64,000 bases of DNA from Pteria penguin (GCA_035048485.1 CM068586.1:28724349-28788348); one strand, 5' to 3'; positions 1-13,419 are shown, counted from the stretch's first letter. Numbers and translations are program-made. The notes: generated by a model not told the origin, from the sequence alone.

Positions 1-360
1 TGGTTAACATACATATGGAACTTTGCATATCTGAATCTCAAAAACTTACCAAATAAATAAACTTCAGCTACATGTATGTCCTAATTACTTATATATATAG
101 ATATAGAATAATCCAGTAATATGCAATTAATGTTCAAGTTTGGTTAGGAATCCATTGCATGATTATCAGAATAATAATTAGCCATATGTGTCAGTTTGAA
201 CATCATCATTACGGGAAGTCGGTTGTCTTAGTAATTGAATAGGAAATTTCTTTACTCCCATACTTTTGAATTCCATTCAGAATATTGGAATTTTTGGTAA
301 ATTGTACATAAATTTTTTAGAAGTACTTCCTGTCCATGCAGAATGTGTTTTTTCCTCCAG

Positions 361-3300
361 AGAGAATAGAAAATAGATATGATATAAAAGGCTGTCTAGG
401 AGGGCGCTACCAGAAGGTGAGGGCTGATATCATGAGTTGAGATTGATAACAATGTGAATTGAAATAAATTATTGAAAGGCTTTTCTAGAATGGCTTCAGC
501 ATGCAGTGAATTACTGTTCCTTTACTTGTTAATGTGAAATATTTAACCCAAGATCTCAGACCCTTGAGGATATCAGGTGAGCTAGAATTAAGAATGCCAG
601 GCCCCCATTTTATTATCATTATTCACCTCAAGAGATTTTATCATACAAACAAACTGAAAGGTTGGCAGAGTTATATCTTTCCTGAGCCCTACAACGCCGT
701 ACCAGAAAATGAATTAACAATTCCAACATTTTGGTTTTTGTACAAGTAAGTTTCATCAGTCATAATGACTGATAATTTCTAGTGCAAATAATAATTCCTG
801 CATTCCTGTCAGTTTGTGGTTTGTAAGAAATCAATCAGATTGCTTGAAGCAGTCATACATGTAAAAAGAATTAAGAGGCTATGTAGGAGGTACGAGTATT
901 ATCAACTGCACAGTATCGGAATATCATATCGTAGAATATTAAATGACTATGTAAAGTACATTTAATGGCTGCCTTGGTGGCTAATTGAGCTGTGAGGTGC
1001 AATTCCTCTGGAACTTAACAGAGTTTCTCCGCTCTGTCAACTCTGCATTCAGCATCCAGGCAGAGTAGACTGAAGTGTATGCATGATCCAAGCATCATTT
1101 TTTCTATACGAAGAATCCAGATATAAGTCTTAGACTTTGTCTAACATTTTGGACTACAGTCGGGGAGGATTGGTGGGTTGATTGGGGCTTTATGTCACAA
1201 TTACTTTCAACGACTTTCTGTAGCATCCTGACATGTAACAGTGGGAAGGTCCATCAGCTTACCTACTAAGCTCAGAGAGGCCACTGCAAGGTTTTTTGGG
1301 GGAAAGTACTCCATTTTCACAATACTTGATACTGGTCACCTTCATATAAGTGAAATATACTAGAATGGCTGCATAAACCACATGAAATAAATACTAATGA
1401 TACTTGAATATCTATTGATTATTCTTGAATATTTTTTTACCTTGCAGTAAAATATTTGCCTAAACTTAAATGCTTATTTTTCCAGCCACCATCAACTGAT
1501 CATTCTGAAGTGATAACGATCTTAAAAGACAAAAATTTTCAGAATCTGAAAATAGATCTAGGTAAAGTATCTCATATAGAGATTAGAGAAGGAATACTTT
1601 GTACAGCAATAATTTTCTAATATGATTATCATAACTATAGATCTAATAAGTTTACTTCCTGTACTCTGTGTAAAATAACCCTTATCAAGCTAAACTGTGA
1701 TGAGTAAGTGACTAAACTGTTTAACTCAAAGTTGGAAATCTATGGACTTGAACATTGATAGTCTAATAATGATATCAGGTGCAAGTCTAAAGGTTAGGAT
1801 ATGAGGCTGTGTCAAAAATAGGCTTGGCATGATGAAAGACTTATTTTTGTCCAAAGCAAGGAAGTTTTGTATGGGGTCTAAATTTGAATTATGCACAAGG
1901 AATACAGCTATTATATATGAGAAAAATTCCTGAAATTTTGGTGTTTAAAGATAATTGTTAAACACAGTATATTCCTGTTTATAGAGAATTCATGTTTGGT
2001 GAATATAAAAATGTCATGGTTTGAATAGATTCCACAAGAAGTATGAGTGATGATCTGCCAGCTCGAAATACATCATGATTTTTACTTGATATTGATTCCA
2101 TGAAAAGTGTTGAATAGTGTAAACTGACTCTTAGATCAAGTAGGGTGATCTAGTGGTACTGTATTTTTGTGATTCAAAAATTTAATGCCGAAACCTTATA
2201 TTTTTGCCAGATGTATCATTTTTCAAAAGGAATGGGTTGTCAGGATTTCAATGGAATACTGTTGAAATAATTAAGTACCAATGAAAATATTATTTAATTT
2301 AAGAAATTAAAGAGTTAAGAAATGAATCCTAACATATTTTATTCAGATGTTGCAAGTATCAACAGAAAATTTGGACAGAAAATATTTTCCATGAATACAT
2401 TTTGCACATTGATGCAGTTTTCCACCCAAATTTTCCATTGATACCTACATCACCTGAAAAATATGAAAAATTCACTTCTTAAATGTCTACTTAAGATTAG
2501 TATCAAACTTTTGATTTTCAAAATGAAGTCCACATAATTAAAATTTTGTAATACAGAGATTTGAAACTCTTCTAATATTTCCATGGAAATTGTGTGAAAT
2601 CAACACACAATACACTCCTACACCACGATTTAGAAAGAAAATTACCTTTTTATTACATGTATCAGCATCATTTCATTAATGGTTAAATATTCTTTTATAT
2701 GTATTATAGTATGAATAAATTCATGTTTGTAACAGCTCAGGACAGATTTGACTATCTTTTAAATTGGTCTTCATTTTTAAGGTTTCCAAAGGGACTGGTT
2801 TCTACGGCAACTGGAGATTGATGTTGGCTTCTTCTGTGAACTTGGGGTCCAAGATTACAGTCTTTTAGTTGGTAATCACCCAACAACTAAAGATGCCATC
2901 AAACCTTCCTTTGGAAGTATTGTTCTTAGAATGAGAAAGTATGAAATATTATTTTACATATGATAAGGCCAAGTAAAATTAATTCTATGTTTCTCAGATA
3001 ATTGGTTCTCAAAAAAGTGGCAAGGTAGGTAGAGTATTTATTTTTTGTATTTTTTCCCCAAACAGTACTATTTAAAGCGTTTCCTTGGGATTCGCGTGGG
3101 GTTGAATTTTCTGATTTTTGTTTGACAACACATCCTTTATTAGTTGAGCAAATGATGCATCTTTTACAAATGGAAGAATCATCCTTTGTACAGCTGTTTC
3201 TTCTTTAAAGGTACTTTAATGCTTAGAAGAAAGCTATCTTTATCCCCCCCTGGCCTGGCCGCCATTCCATTTGTATTGTTATTAGGAATACTTTCAAGTA

Positions 3301-6300
3301 AGGTAATAAAGACTTTTTTTGGTAACAGCTAGTGCAGTGATTGGGAAGGCAAACTGGATCAATGGGACTATGGCCTCCTTGCTCAGACTTCAATGGGCCA
3401 TTTTCAATTTCAACTGGCCATCTTTCACTACGAAAGGGCCATTTAGAAAAATCAATTTTTGCAAAGTTGTATTTTGTGTCATATTTATAACTATTGAGTA
3501 ATTCGGGGTACAGGACAACAATAACAAATCTGATCAACAATGAAGGGAACTTCAGTTTGATTTAATTGTACGTTTTTGTTATAGATTTCTGCAGTGATGT
3601 AACAAAATTTTGGTTGAGAAGTCCTTAATTTGCCTTCATTTCTGACTCTGAATTCTCACAATTTGTAGGACTTAATTGTGTATTGAGAAGTTTGGTAAGA
3701 ATGATATTCTTAAGACCCAGCACTTTTATTTTAAGTGCAACCATGATCTTTCGGTGCCTGTAGCTTAAATGTTTCACTAACAATCCTAGGTAGACCCGTA
3801 CTGTAAACGTAGTTGAACCCGATGAAAATGCGTTTCACTTAAAATAAAAAGCGTAAGCCCAAGTTATGTGGCTTTCCCTCTATAATGAATTAGAAATGAA
3901 TATGGTTAGATTTTGGCACTCGCTGTCGTACAATGGTAGTATCGGGAGAACGTTACACGAGAGTTTTGAGTTCGTTGTTGTCTGCACTTGTACGTCGCAA
4001 CTCTTATCATTCGTCAAGAAATCCTGTGCATGCACAAAAATTCTGGATGTATGCCGGCGAACAGCCCGTATGCAGCCAAAACATTATACATATATGTGTA
4101 TCATTGACGTTTCCACTGCGAACTCTCACTGTATGTTAAAAAAAATGTGAAATGAGTAATGTACGCGTAGTGTACATTCGCTTACTGCACTGTCAACGCA
4201 CAGATTGTATACTAGCTGTGAGTCTTTATGCTTTGATCGTGTAGTCTGAAATATTGTTGATTATATGGAATGCACAGAAAGATTGTTAGTAAATTGGGCT
4301 ACGGTTCCAGCTGTTTTTCAAGATCAGCTGATTGGGGAGTACATGCAACTTCACTAGAGCAACCACTAGCGCTAATGTCAGATAGAGGCAATAACTGATG
4401 GGAAGCTAAGCTTTTTAAAGCGCTTTGGATAGGCTTTGGCGATTGTTTTTGGGAGCGCCATTAAGATCGTATGGCTGTAAATCATGCGTCTTTATCAAAC
4501 CAGATATTACGAAGAAACATATGTCAAAACCCAAAAACGCACATCGCGGAACCAATGTTCGCTGCTTCGAAATTTGAATGCGCAATAGGGCGCACAGAGT
4601 AAGTGGTTTAATGTGCCATTTTTTATCTAAATGGAACTATGTCACAGGGCGAGTGACCTTCTTGATCCCAGCTGTTTAACAGCATTACATTAAGCATTTT
4701 ATCAACTGACAAAATACTTTCTCTTTCTCCTAGCGGAAATTAAACGTGTTCTATAAATAGATGTTTTATAATGAACAATGTATCAAAACAGAGACACGGC
4801 GGCTATTTTTAGCTCACCTGAGCCAAAGGCTCAAGTGAGCTATAGTCATAGTGCGCCGTCCGTCGTCCGTCGTCGTCCGTCGTTAACTTTTTCACATTTT
4901 CGACTTCTTCTCTGGAACTACATTGCAGATTTGGATCAAACTTTGTGTAAATGATGTACTCAAGGTCCTCTACTAAAATTGTGTTCGGGATCCAGATTCC
5001 CTCAGGGGTGGATCCAGGGTGGGACCAAAAGTGCCCAAAAGGGTACCCCTCTTCAAACATCTTCTTCTCCAGAACCAGTACATAAATGGGGAAACTAATT
5101 GCATTTCAACAATCTATAAAGATGGGTTATTAAAAATTGTGTTCGGGGTTAAGATCCGTCAAATAGAAATTTACGCTTTTTTGACGTGTTTCTGGACTTA
5201 GTCATTTCAATGAAGAAAAGTGTCATGTTTTTCAGTTAATTGATATTGATGATTTCTTAATGACTATTTTGATCATAATTGTGGTAAGGAATATTATTGT
5301 GAAAGAATTTTGTCATTATCTCAATTTTTGGATTTTCTATGAATTTTTTAAGACTTCCAAATGAGGATGTATAGGAACAATTCAATCACATTTTTCACTT
5401 CTGCTGTTATACCACATGAAAGATTTTAATGAAACAAGGAATACATGAAGTACTAAAGGTCCTCTATCAATTTGGTAAATTTTTATCCAAATTGGTTAAC
5501 AGATAATGCCACCATGTCTAAAAAGCAGTTCTCACAATGGTACATATACCACTTGGTAATTGAAATATGGAGAAATTTTTTTTTTCATTTCTTTACACAT
5601 CTAAATAAGTTTTTAGATGTTTCTCAACACTCAACATATGAAATTAGGCAATTTTAAGTTAGATCTGGACAATATTTGAAACAATTGTTGTTCATGACCC
5701 AGACTCGAAATCAGTCAACAAAAGGCCCCACCTAAAGAAAATGACTAACTTGTTGCCCTGAATGACTTCTTGCAGAGACAAAGGAAATGCTTAATATCAA
5801 AATCACGTGAATGGATGTGCAAAAAAGTGTTGTTTTTTATTCTAGCCTGAAATAAAATTTGACATATTTTCAACATCTGTGTTGACTTAGTCACATTAAT
5901 GCAAAAATAAATGAATTCTTCCTTCATGCATGACTGATAATCTAGGTACTCAGGTGAGCGATATAGGCCCACTTGGGCCTCTTGTTTTCCAAAGTTGAAA
6001 TAAATTCGACACGTCGGCACCAAATTTGATTATGCAGTGGTGTTTGAGAAACACAGAATTAATTTTGCATATTCTAAGTAAATACCTTTTGTTTTCTTTA
6101 AGTTTAACATGGTGTTTAAATGTATGGGCTTTTATTGTCATGGATGTGCAAAAATAAATTTTTATGTCAATAAATTATTAAATGCATTCCTTATCATTTC
6201 ATTTTTTCCTTAAATTTTTTTTACATGTAGTCAAACTTCTCGAAGCATTTCAAAAGAAGGGGGAGGGTGGAATGGTTGACTTGAATATAGGTGTGTTCCA

Positions 6301-7159
6301 TATTGCAATAAAAAGTTGGTTCATTCACGGTTGGCCAAAAATGAGGATGGTGGTGGGGGGGGGGGGTTTCTACTCAAAGAAGAAGGGATGTAACACATTA
6401 TTATTGATCCGTGATTGGCTAAAAAAGAAGGGGCAGGTGGTGGAGAGTTAGAAACATATTATGTGTTTTTATCAAAAATTTGGTTTAACATGAATGTTTA
6501 AAGACTATAGAGTATGCATGTATCTGGGTTTGAGAGTTTAGTTGGACTTGTGTGGAAGTTTGAGCATGAGAATCAACTACATCTATATGTTTTTTTTCAG
6601 ATCTTTTCCTAACAAAACAAAATCTGTAGAAGAGAGAGCTGCATTGCCTCCTTTGAGAATCCCTGGTAGAAACAGAGTGTTTCAAAGCGAAGAAGGATCA
6701 ACTACTGTGTCTCAATACCTCCAATCTGAAAAGCTCCATAACACTTTTAGTGCAAATCAAAATAGCATGCCAAATAGTGGCAGTGTTATACAGAAAACAC
6801 GACGTGAAAACTCTTTAGAAAACTCTTTAGAATTGACATATTCTCAAGAAGTGAGTTCATTTGGAAGCCTAGTGCATTCGAGATCTGGATTGGACTCTAT
6901 AACTCATAATCAGAGACTTTTGCTCAATTGTAAAAATCCATTACACGTCATTGATGGACCAAAACAACGATACTATTTGGGTATTATTGACTTCTTCACT
7001 AAGTATGAGTGTAAACAGAGGTGTGCTAGAATTCTGAAAACCATAAAATTGTGTACCAGTGATCATTCAACAGTACCTCCAGAAAGATATGCTTCTAGAT
7101 TTTTAAATTTCGTCACTGACCGAACACTAGGTTTTTCAAAAGCTAAATCTGACCTGTGA
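361..7159 (+). CDS. PIP5KL1-like: PIP kinase-like protein (PIP5KL1-like), 3' part of gene
   Basis: Four exons join in frame: 361-416, 1486-1561, 2782-2938 and 6601-7159, with GT/AG borders and matching phases (0, 1, 2). They encode 281 residues plus the stop. The first exon carries RYDIKGC, the counterpart of the DLKGS motif of phosphatidylinositol-phosphate kinases, in the YDIKGC form I associate with PIP5KL1. The second ends LKDKNFQNLKIDL. The third contains QDYSLLVG, the conserved DYSLL motif. The last exon has a Ser/Thr/Asn-rich insert of about 100 residues, then YYLGIIDFFTKY (the family's IID metal-binding motif) and PPERYASRFLNFV, the C-terminal PIPK signature. The family phosphorylates phosphoinositides at membranes; PIP5KL1 proteins are reported to be weak or inactive and to act as scaffolds. 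The N-terminal lobe, including the ATP-binding loop, lies left of the window, so activity cannot be judged. The family call is firm; the subfamily is an inference from YDIKGC and exon order. Confidence 0.85.
417..1485 (+). other. Intron of the PIP kinase-like gene
   Basis: The intron starts with GTGAGG and ends with TTTTTCCAG. An open frame at about 534-749 lies inside it but shows no PIPK similarity, and the flanking exons join in phase without it. No repeat family is recognised. Confidence 0.6.
2939..6600 (+). other. Last intron of the PIP kinase-like gene
   Basis: A 3.7-kb intron (GTATGA...TTTTTTTCAG) containing a TIR transposon copy at 4812-5995. The stretch from about 3780 to 4620 is richer in CpG than its surroundings and may be an older insertion. 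A G homopolymer lies near 6354-6367. No coding exon is evident. Confidence 0.55.
4812..5995 (+). mobile_element. Non-autonomous TIR element ending in GGCCTCTTGT
   Basis: The left end reads GCTCACCTGAG and folds on itself (GCTCACCTGAGCC, three-base loop, GGCTCAAGTGAGC). The inverse, CTCAGGTGAGC, occurs at about 5949-5959, followed by a second small hairpin (TAGGCCCACTTGGGCCT) and CTTGT. Just inside the left end is a CGTCCGTCGTCCGTCG-rich tract. This arrangement is very common in oyster and other bivalve genomes. No transposase frame is present, so it is either non-autonomous or the remnant of a larger element. Shorter relics with the same right end occur near 7600, 15890 and 24280. Confidence 0.6.
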
Positions 7160-9660
7160 TATGTACCTATATTGTGTTTTTACTACACCTAAACCCTTGA
7201 GTTATAGTTCAGTGCATTGGTGATCCGTCCATCATCTATCTATCATTCATGTGATAACTTCCACAACTTGTACTTCTTTTTCAAGAAAACTGAAAGAATT
7301 TTGATGAAAATGAAGAAGATTGAAAACTCCAAAATGAATCTGGGACAGGACAATATTGGTAAAAGTAGGTACATATATCCTCTATAAAAAGGAAATCCTT
7401 AGATAAGACACATAGAATAAAACTCGGAATGTATTCGCTTGTTTTAGAAGGATGAGACATTTTGATTCAATTAGATATTTTTCTCCCTCATATACAAGAA
7501 TACTCATACGTTGTGCAAGAGAAAATTCTGATACTTTCTATTTATGTTATTTTTTCAAATGCTTATAAAGAAGATATATATGGCCATTTGGGCCTTGTGT
7601 TTTGTTATTAGCTTTTACCTCAAAATGTGCAATTCTGATTTTATGGCTTTAGACATACATCATTTGTTGTAACCCTTAATTCTTTAACTTTCATCTTTTT
7701 AACACCTGTCTAAGTTAATGAAGCTTTCAATATATAATTTTAAACTCCTCATCTTGTCAAGATCACAAATTTAACAAATTTGTGTAAGGAACAAAAGTTT
7801 ATTAATCAAAAGAAATTTATAAAATAAGCAGAATCTAGAAATAGGGTACTTAAAACCATGTATATTGAAATAGCCAAATATAACAGACAGCTTACTGTGG
7901 CTTACTCAAACTCAAAGGGCCTATGAAAAACAATTTAATTTTAGCAAAGTTCAAGTGAGGAATGAATACTTGTTTAATGAAATTAAAATTGGGACTTTAA
8001 ACTTTAGTTAGAGTTAACAGAAATTTAAGTTTCCACTGTTTGAGTAAGAGTCAGCCACATTTAACAAAAATCTTTGCAACTGATTGATGAAAATTTTTTG
8101 AACTTCATAATGTAGGTTTCAAGGAATAATGGGTAATGAAATTGAAACAGTATTTGGGTTTTCCTCATAACAAACCAAATAAATTACTTGATACTCATAT
8201 GGTTTTTTTTATTTATCAACATTTTTTTAATGTATTTTTCTATTTATATTAATTTAAATTTACTTGTTTTTGTAAAGTACATAATTTAATTTTGTATTTA
8301 TAGTTTTTTCTGATTGATTGTATAAGCTCTTTTTCCATTTTTGAATTGATGTAACTTTTTCACTTACTGTGGCATTACATCATCCAGACTAAAATTTAAA
8401 TGAATTTTAGCAAATGAGAATTATATATTTTTATGTATTTATTAATAAAATTAATAGAAATGTTTATATCTTTTTTCTTTGTGGATTAAAAACATTGAGA
8501 CGCAAGTGTGCATCAGGTTTTGGCTAGATTGCAAAGCAATTCTTGTCTATAGATTGGCAATGTCTGTCTGTCTAATCCATTTGTCTGTAATTTTGGCTAT
8601 ATCTTTGGAATCAATAGGGATAGGGATTTGATACTTCACAGATAGATTCTTTATAATCAGAGCTTTCAATTGAAATCATGAAGTTTGACCTTATAACCTT
8701 AACTTTGTTTGAATTTGCTTTGAAATCCAGCCATACCATCTTTCACATTTTCTTGTTACGTTTACAAAGATACTGAATAATGAAAACATTCCTATTTATT
8801 TAATCATCGCTGTTTTAATTCTAGTGATTGATAATCTGATATATTTTTTATTTATCTTTATTCTGTATGTTGAACTCGCAGTAGCAGTAGATTATTCCAT
8901 AAAGTGCTGTTATTAAATGAATTGTGAAACTTTCTTATCTGTGGATGATATGTGAATAATTATAAGCTCATATTCAAGCACAACATCAATATGCATGTTG
9001 AAATAAAAATGCCTTTTTGTTTACATTTTCAGAAAGATAACTGCCCCCCCCCCCCCCTAGGTTAATATCTAATTTACTGAATTGTTTTCATTAAATTATT
9101 CTTAACATGCTATTGATATGCAATCTTTTAAGTTGTATTGCAGCAGTAGGTATAAATTTGTTCTTTCCATTCTGAATGTTAATACTACAAGTTATTTTCA
9201 TCATGCAAAAATAAAAAATGTTCGGGCTCTGGAAAACATTTGCACATGCAAACAAAGGCACAATTTCCCGTTCCTTCTAGTGCCTCTATGTTGAAGTGAC
9301 AGGCTCTGAACACCGATTATCCATGTTTAAGAAATGGAAATGAGTTTATAATTAACTGTCATCATAGCCAGATTTTGAAGGGGGGGGGGGGGATTGCAAC
9401 CCGACTTTTGTAAAATGATTTTACCGAAAAATAGTTATTTTTGGCCATTTTCAAGGCTGCCACACCCTTCTTTCCTGACTGAATTGTAGAAAATAGTAGT
9501 CGTGGCAGGCTGCAACCCCTCCTTCCTTTAAAAAAAATTCTAGATCCGCCTATGGTCAGTGTCTAACAAGATACTTCGGCACAAACACTGGCTGAAGACA
9601 GTGGTACATGTATCATACTGCAATTTTTGTTTTGAGTTTACAAGTTTGGCCCCTCCACTT
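7160..9660. other. Intergenic, relics of interspersed repeats
   Basis: A 3'-UTR should begin at 7160; an AATAAA lies at 7416-7421 but inside repeat-like DNA. About 7210-7605 resembles the TIR element at 4812-5995 (same right end, ATATGGCCATTTGGGCCTTGTG). About 8510-8960 resembles 58555-58990 on the same strand (shared GATTGGCRATGTCTGTCTGT, then TCAATAGGGATA and TTGACC blocks). C and G homopolymers lie at about 9043-9058 and 9380-9392. No gene is seen. Confidence 0.5.
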
Positions 9661-9689
9661 TTGAAATGCTTCCCACGGGCCTGATAATA

Positions 9690-10240
9690 ATTGTTTTCTT
9701 GCTGTTTTATGCCACACCAAGACTCTTACTCATTTTAGTGGCACCTGCCAGGTACATTGCTTTCTTATCTTTTCCTATGTTGCGGACCCACCTGAAGCGG
9801 CCAGAGATCTTTTACATGCCAGTGATATCTTGCCCTTATGTTGAGGACCCACCTGAAGCGATGAGAGATCTTTTACATGCCGGTATTATCTTGTCCTATG
9901 TTATGGACCCACCTGAAGCGGTGAGAGATCTTTTACATGTCGGTGATATTTGCCCAATGTTGCGGACCCACCTGTAGCGGTGAGAGATCTTTTACATGTC
10001 GGTGATATTTGCCCAAAGTTGCGGACCCACCTGAAGCGGTGAGAGATCTTTTACATACCAGTATATACCATGGCATGGGATCTCAGTTTATACTGTCTAA
10101 CCTTAAGGACGGATGGGTGGCAGAAAACGACTAATGACCACAGTAAAATCCGAGCCGACAGCCAGAATCACACCATTGATCTAAGATTTGAAGTCTAGTG
10201 TGATACCACAAGAAAAAAGAGGAGTTACTGGCTCAGTTTT
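9690..10240 (-). repeat. Decayed SINE tail with internal 60-bp tandem array
   Basis: Five units of about 60 bp (starts near 9781, 9842, 9902, 9961 and 10020) repeat GGACCCACCTGAAGCGGTGA and GAGATCTTTTACATG. These words are the tail region of the SINE seen at 13420-13689 (GGACCCATCCGAAGCAGTGA). The flanks (GCCACACCAAGACTCTTAC, then ATCTCAGTTTATACTGTCT) also match SINE words. I read it as an old SINE copy whose tail segment was amplified in tandem. An open frame across the array is a by-product. Confidence 0.6.
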
Positions 10241-10399
10241 GTGGCAGAAGTCACCATGGAGCTATACAATACATGAATATAAATAATATACTAGCACATA
10301 TAAACATTTCTAAAATATTTGATTTTAGTGCAATTACGATACCGACTTAGGACGGTCATTTAATTTGACAAAAGCCAAACAAATGTTGTGGTTAACCGG

Positions 10400-11115
10400 T
10401 TTACGAGCCCACCTTCCCACTCACCGTAACAGCAGAACAATCAAAGGACGTACATTTAAAAATTCATAAATAATCCTCCATGTAAAGAACAAGGGTCAAC
10501 AGGTATCGCATATTGAGAGGTCATAAAAATATAAACACGTAAGGTATTGTAAAACATATAATGATATAAAAATATATACAACATCAACATGATAAACCGT
10601 GTTCTGCCAGTCTGAAAGCGAGCTAAGACCCTAGATCTGTAGGAGTCCCGACTAACAGTCAGAGGGGACAAGGTTCAGGACCATGTCTCCTCTGAAAGAG
10701 GTTTGGACAAGGCCCGTCATATAGTCCCTACCCCCCTGTTAGTCAGCGTGCAGCGTTCAAGTAAAAGTCTGCATAAGGCTGTAGAGGGGCCAAATACAAG
10801 ACCTATAGTCTTTTTGATGATCTCAATGTCATATTGTCTATTTAGAAGACGTTTGACTATTTTATTACATGATAAAATAACGTTATCGGAGCCTTTTACT
10901 TTCCTTAGTTTATATACGAGATCACCGTAAAAATTAGGATGGGAAATTCCATTGGATACATACTGTTGAAAAGAAATATTTCCAAATTTAGATAGAAGTT
11001 CTGAATAAGATCTGAAGAATTTGCCGAATGTTTTTCTTAGCTTGTGATATCTGTAAACCTGAGTCAAAAGTTTAGAAGTAATTTGTAAATTTCGTTTATG
11101 AAAGTCCAAAGACCG
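10400..11115 (-). mobile_element. 5'-truncated Penelope-like retroelement, 3' end
   Basis: The minus strand encodes a 130-residue frame (11109-10717) with HKRNLQITSKLLTQ, GISHPNFYGDLVYKLRKVKG and a C-terminal STALCRLLLERCTLTNRG block. This is the region after the RT core in a common bivalve Penelope-like retroelement family. In-frame similarity (AIRSLD) continues a few codons upstream, then stops near 11115; the RT palm is absent. The remaining 3' part (to about 10400) is non-coding with short open frames. It differs from the RT ORF at 48767-50311, so at least two families are present. Confidence 0.7.
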
Positions 11116-11198
11116 AATTGCCCTTGATTAATCTAATTTCTGAAATGAAACCCTTTCATTTGATATACAGAACACTAAATTCCGGAATTTTTGTTTTT

Positions 11199-11232
<34 letters not shown>

Positions 11233-11800
11233 TTTTGCTCGCCGGGACGAATTCCGGAGAGCCATAATGATTGATATACCACCGGCGTCGTCATCGTCGT
11301 ACATAGTCGTCGTCCGTAGACAGAGACTTTAATAACCTGGACCATAGTTTTATAACCATTAGAGTCGGGCTTTAATCTCTCAAATGTGTATTTCTTGTGT
11401 CAAGACCTTTGATTAGATACCAAATGTTTTGACACTGTGACTTTAACCTTGAAGTTTGACTTACTTTTAAAATACATTAATCTTGGTAATAACTTGTGAA
11501 TAGTAAGTGACAGGGCTTAGATATTTCCTTGTGACGAGACCTTTCATTACGTTTCAAAAACCAAGAAGCATGTCAAGTCAATCAGCTGTGAACCAGATAA
11601 CCTTGTTGAGGTGGATCATTTTTCAAAGATTCTGATATAGCATTATAAAGGTTCGTTGTTTGATTGCTCTTCACATGACTTTAAACAATTTTTCAGTCAT
11701 ATAGTGATATGAAAGCAGGATGTAACAGACCTCTTGGAAATAGAGGTATCATAGTGGAATCAAACCCAGACTGCATGTATCACAAGCCAAGCGTTTAAAC
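11233..11800 (+). repeat. Probable decayed TIR/foldback element
   Basis: After a (TTTTTG)n-like stretch at 11190-11232, GCTCGCCGGGACGAATTCCGGAGAGC forms a small hairpin and is followed by a CGTCGTCATCGTCGT tract, as at the left end of 4812-5995. The interior has alternating GACC/TTTGACC words typical of bivalve repeats. The right boundary is not clear. Confidence 0.35.
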
Positions 11801-12007
11801 ATCACCTCTGCCATTATAAAGGATTTATAGTAATTTTCAGCGCAAGAGTAAGTTTGTGTATCAGAGAGATGCATTATCTTAAATGGAAGTTTATTGTTCA
11901 TAATTTTATTGACGTAATTTTCTAGGTACAGCCTATGATAAAATAATAAAAAAACAAATTGGAACTCTAAGGGTGATTATTTGACGTGAAGATCTCGTTT
12001 GAAATGT

Positions 12008-12366
12008 GAACTGTTATACAAAGAAATGTCTAATTATCTTGCATTTAAACTGTTATACAAAGAAGTGTCTAATGATCTGACATGTCAACTGTTATACAAA
12101 GAAACCTTAAATCATCTGACATGTAAACTGTTATACAATGAAACGTTTAATTATCTTCCATGTAAACTGTTATACAAAGAAACATTGAATTATCTGACAT
12201 CTCGACTGTTATATAAAGCAATACCTAGTTATCTGACATGTAAACTGTTATACAAAGACACGTTTAATTATATGACAAGTCAACCGTTATACAAAGAAAC
12301 GGGTAGTTATCTGATATGTAAACTGTTACGCAAAGAAACGTCAAATTTGACATTTAAAGTGTTATA
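12008..12366 (+). repeat. 39-bp minisatellite, about 9 copies, open in one frame
   Basis: Diverged copies of a 39-bp unit (AAACTGTTATACAAAGAAAC then GTTTAATTATCTGACATGT). Because 39 is divisible by 3, one forward frame stays open and reads as repeats of KLLYKETxNYLTC; one copy has lost exactly one codon. There is no convincing start context, signal peptide or flanking exon, so I treat it as a minisatellite rather than a gene. Confidence 0.75.
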
Positions 12367-12920
12367 AATAAATGTCATATCTGAGATGTAAAGTCAACTA
12401 ATGAAGTACTTTTTTTTTAAATTGATATCAGTACGCTCAACATCACCTTGTATTACAAATAAATAAATAAATAAAAAGAATAAATAAATAAATAAATAAT
12501 GACTAAAATAAGATGTGTTTGTGAAGCACGGTTGTCCTCGGCGACAATAAAGTCTAAATAAAGTAAATATTGAAATGTAGGTCACAGTCAAGGTCACGAG
12601 ATCAATGATCTTGATGTAATTTAAAAGGGCTTTTTTAATAACAGATTATGCATGCCAATTATGAAGTCTTTATTTCTTCAGGTTCAAAAGAAAGTTAAAG
12701 TTAACAACAAACGGACAAACAGACAGACAGGTAAAAAGCAATGCATTTCCCCGATCTATCGATTCGAGGGTATAAATGAGAAAACAGAAGACATTTGACA
12801 AAGCTGTATGACACAAATCACTAAGGACATGCACACAAAAAATAAAATCAATGAAAGATATTTTTACTGGGAACTTGTAAAACAACATAGATAAATAATT
12901 AAAAGTGAGGAAAAACACCC

Positions 12921-12946
12921 AACACACACACATACACACACACGCG

Positions 12947-13032
<86 letters not shown>
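12921..13032. repeat. (CA)n/(CG)n microsatellite
   Basis: An almost uninterrupted CA tract with a short CGCGCG block near its left end. Frames reading poly(CV) across it are artefacts. Confidence 0.95.
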
Positions 13033-13033
<1 letters not shown>

Positions 13034-13419
13034 TTAATTCGAACATCAATATTAATTTCTTTACACATCATGTAGACAATACTTTTACAGAAATCAAACA
13101 TTCAGAATATGTTTCAAAAGCAATCCATGCACCTTTTTGGTAGCAGGAAATTCAAGAACGGTTATACAAAAGGGGGACCATTATTGTCAGACGCTGTGAT
13201 TCTGACGATTGACCTCAAAATCAAAACATATCCTCGTCTCTACCTAACAGATTGTAGATGAATCTGATGTGTGATATTTTAATTACCATCCGGACACATG
13301 TTTTCGATATATATTAAAATTTTAAGTTATCAACCTCATTAACTTCTTAAAAAATATACAAAAAACCTACTAGATTTCAAATAAATACATTATAGTTAAC
13401 CCTAACATATTTGGAGATG

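Noticed and set aside
130..295. Possible upstream PIPK exon ending at GGAATTTTTG|GTAAAT
   Set aside because: The phase could fit, but the translation (GNFFTPILLNSIQNIGIF) does not match the family region expected before RIENRYDIKGC.
534..749. Open frame of 71 codons within the first PIPK intron
   Set aside because: No PIPK similarity; exons 361-416 and 1486-1561 join in phase without it.
9666..9977. 103-codon frame with internal repeats
   Set aside because: By-product of the 60-bp SINE-derived tandem array.
12670..13101. Poly-(CV) protein on the minus strand
   Set aside because: Translation of a CA microsatellite.
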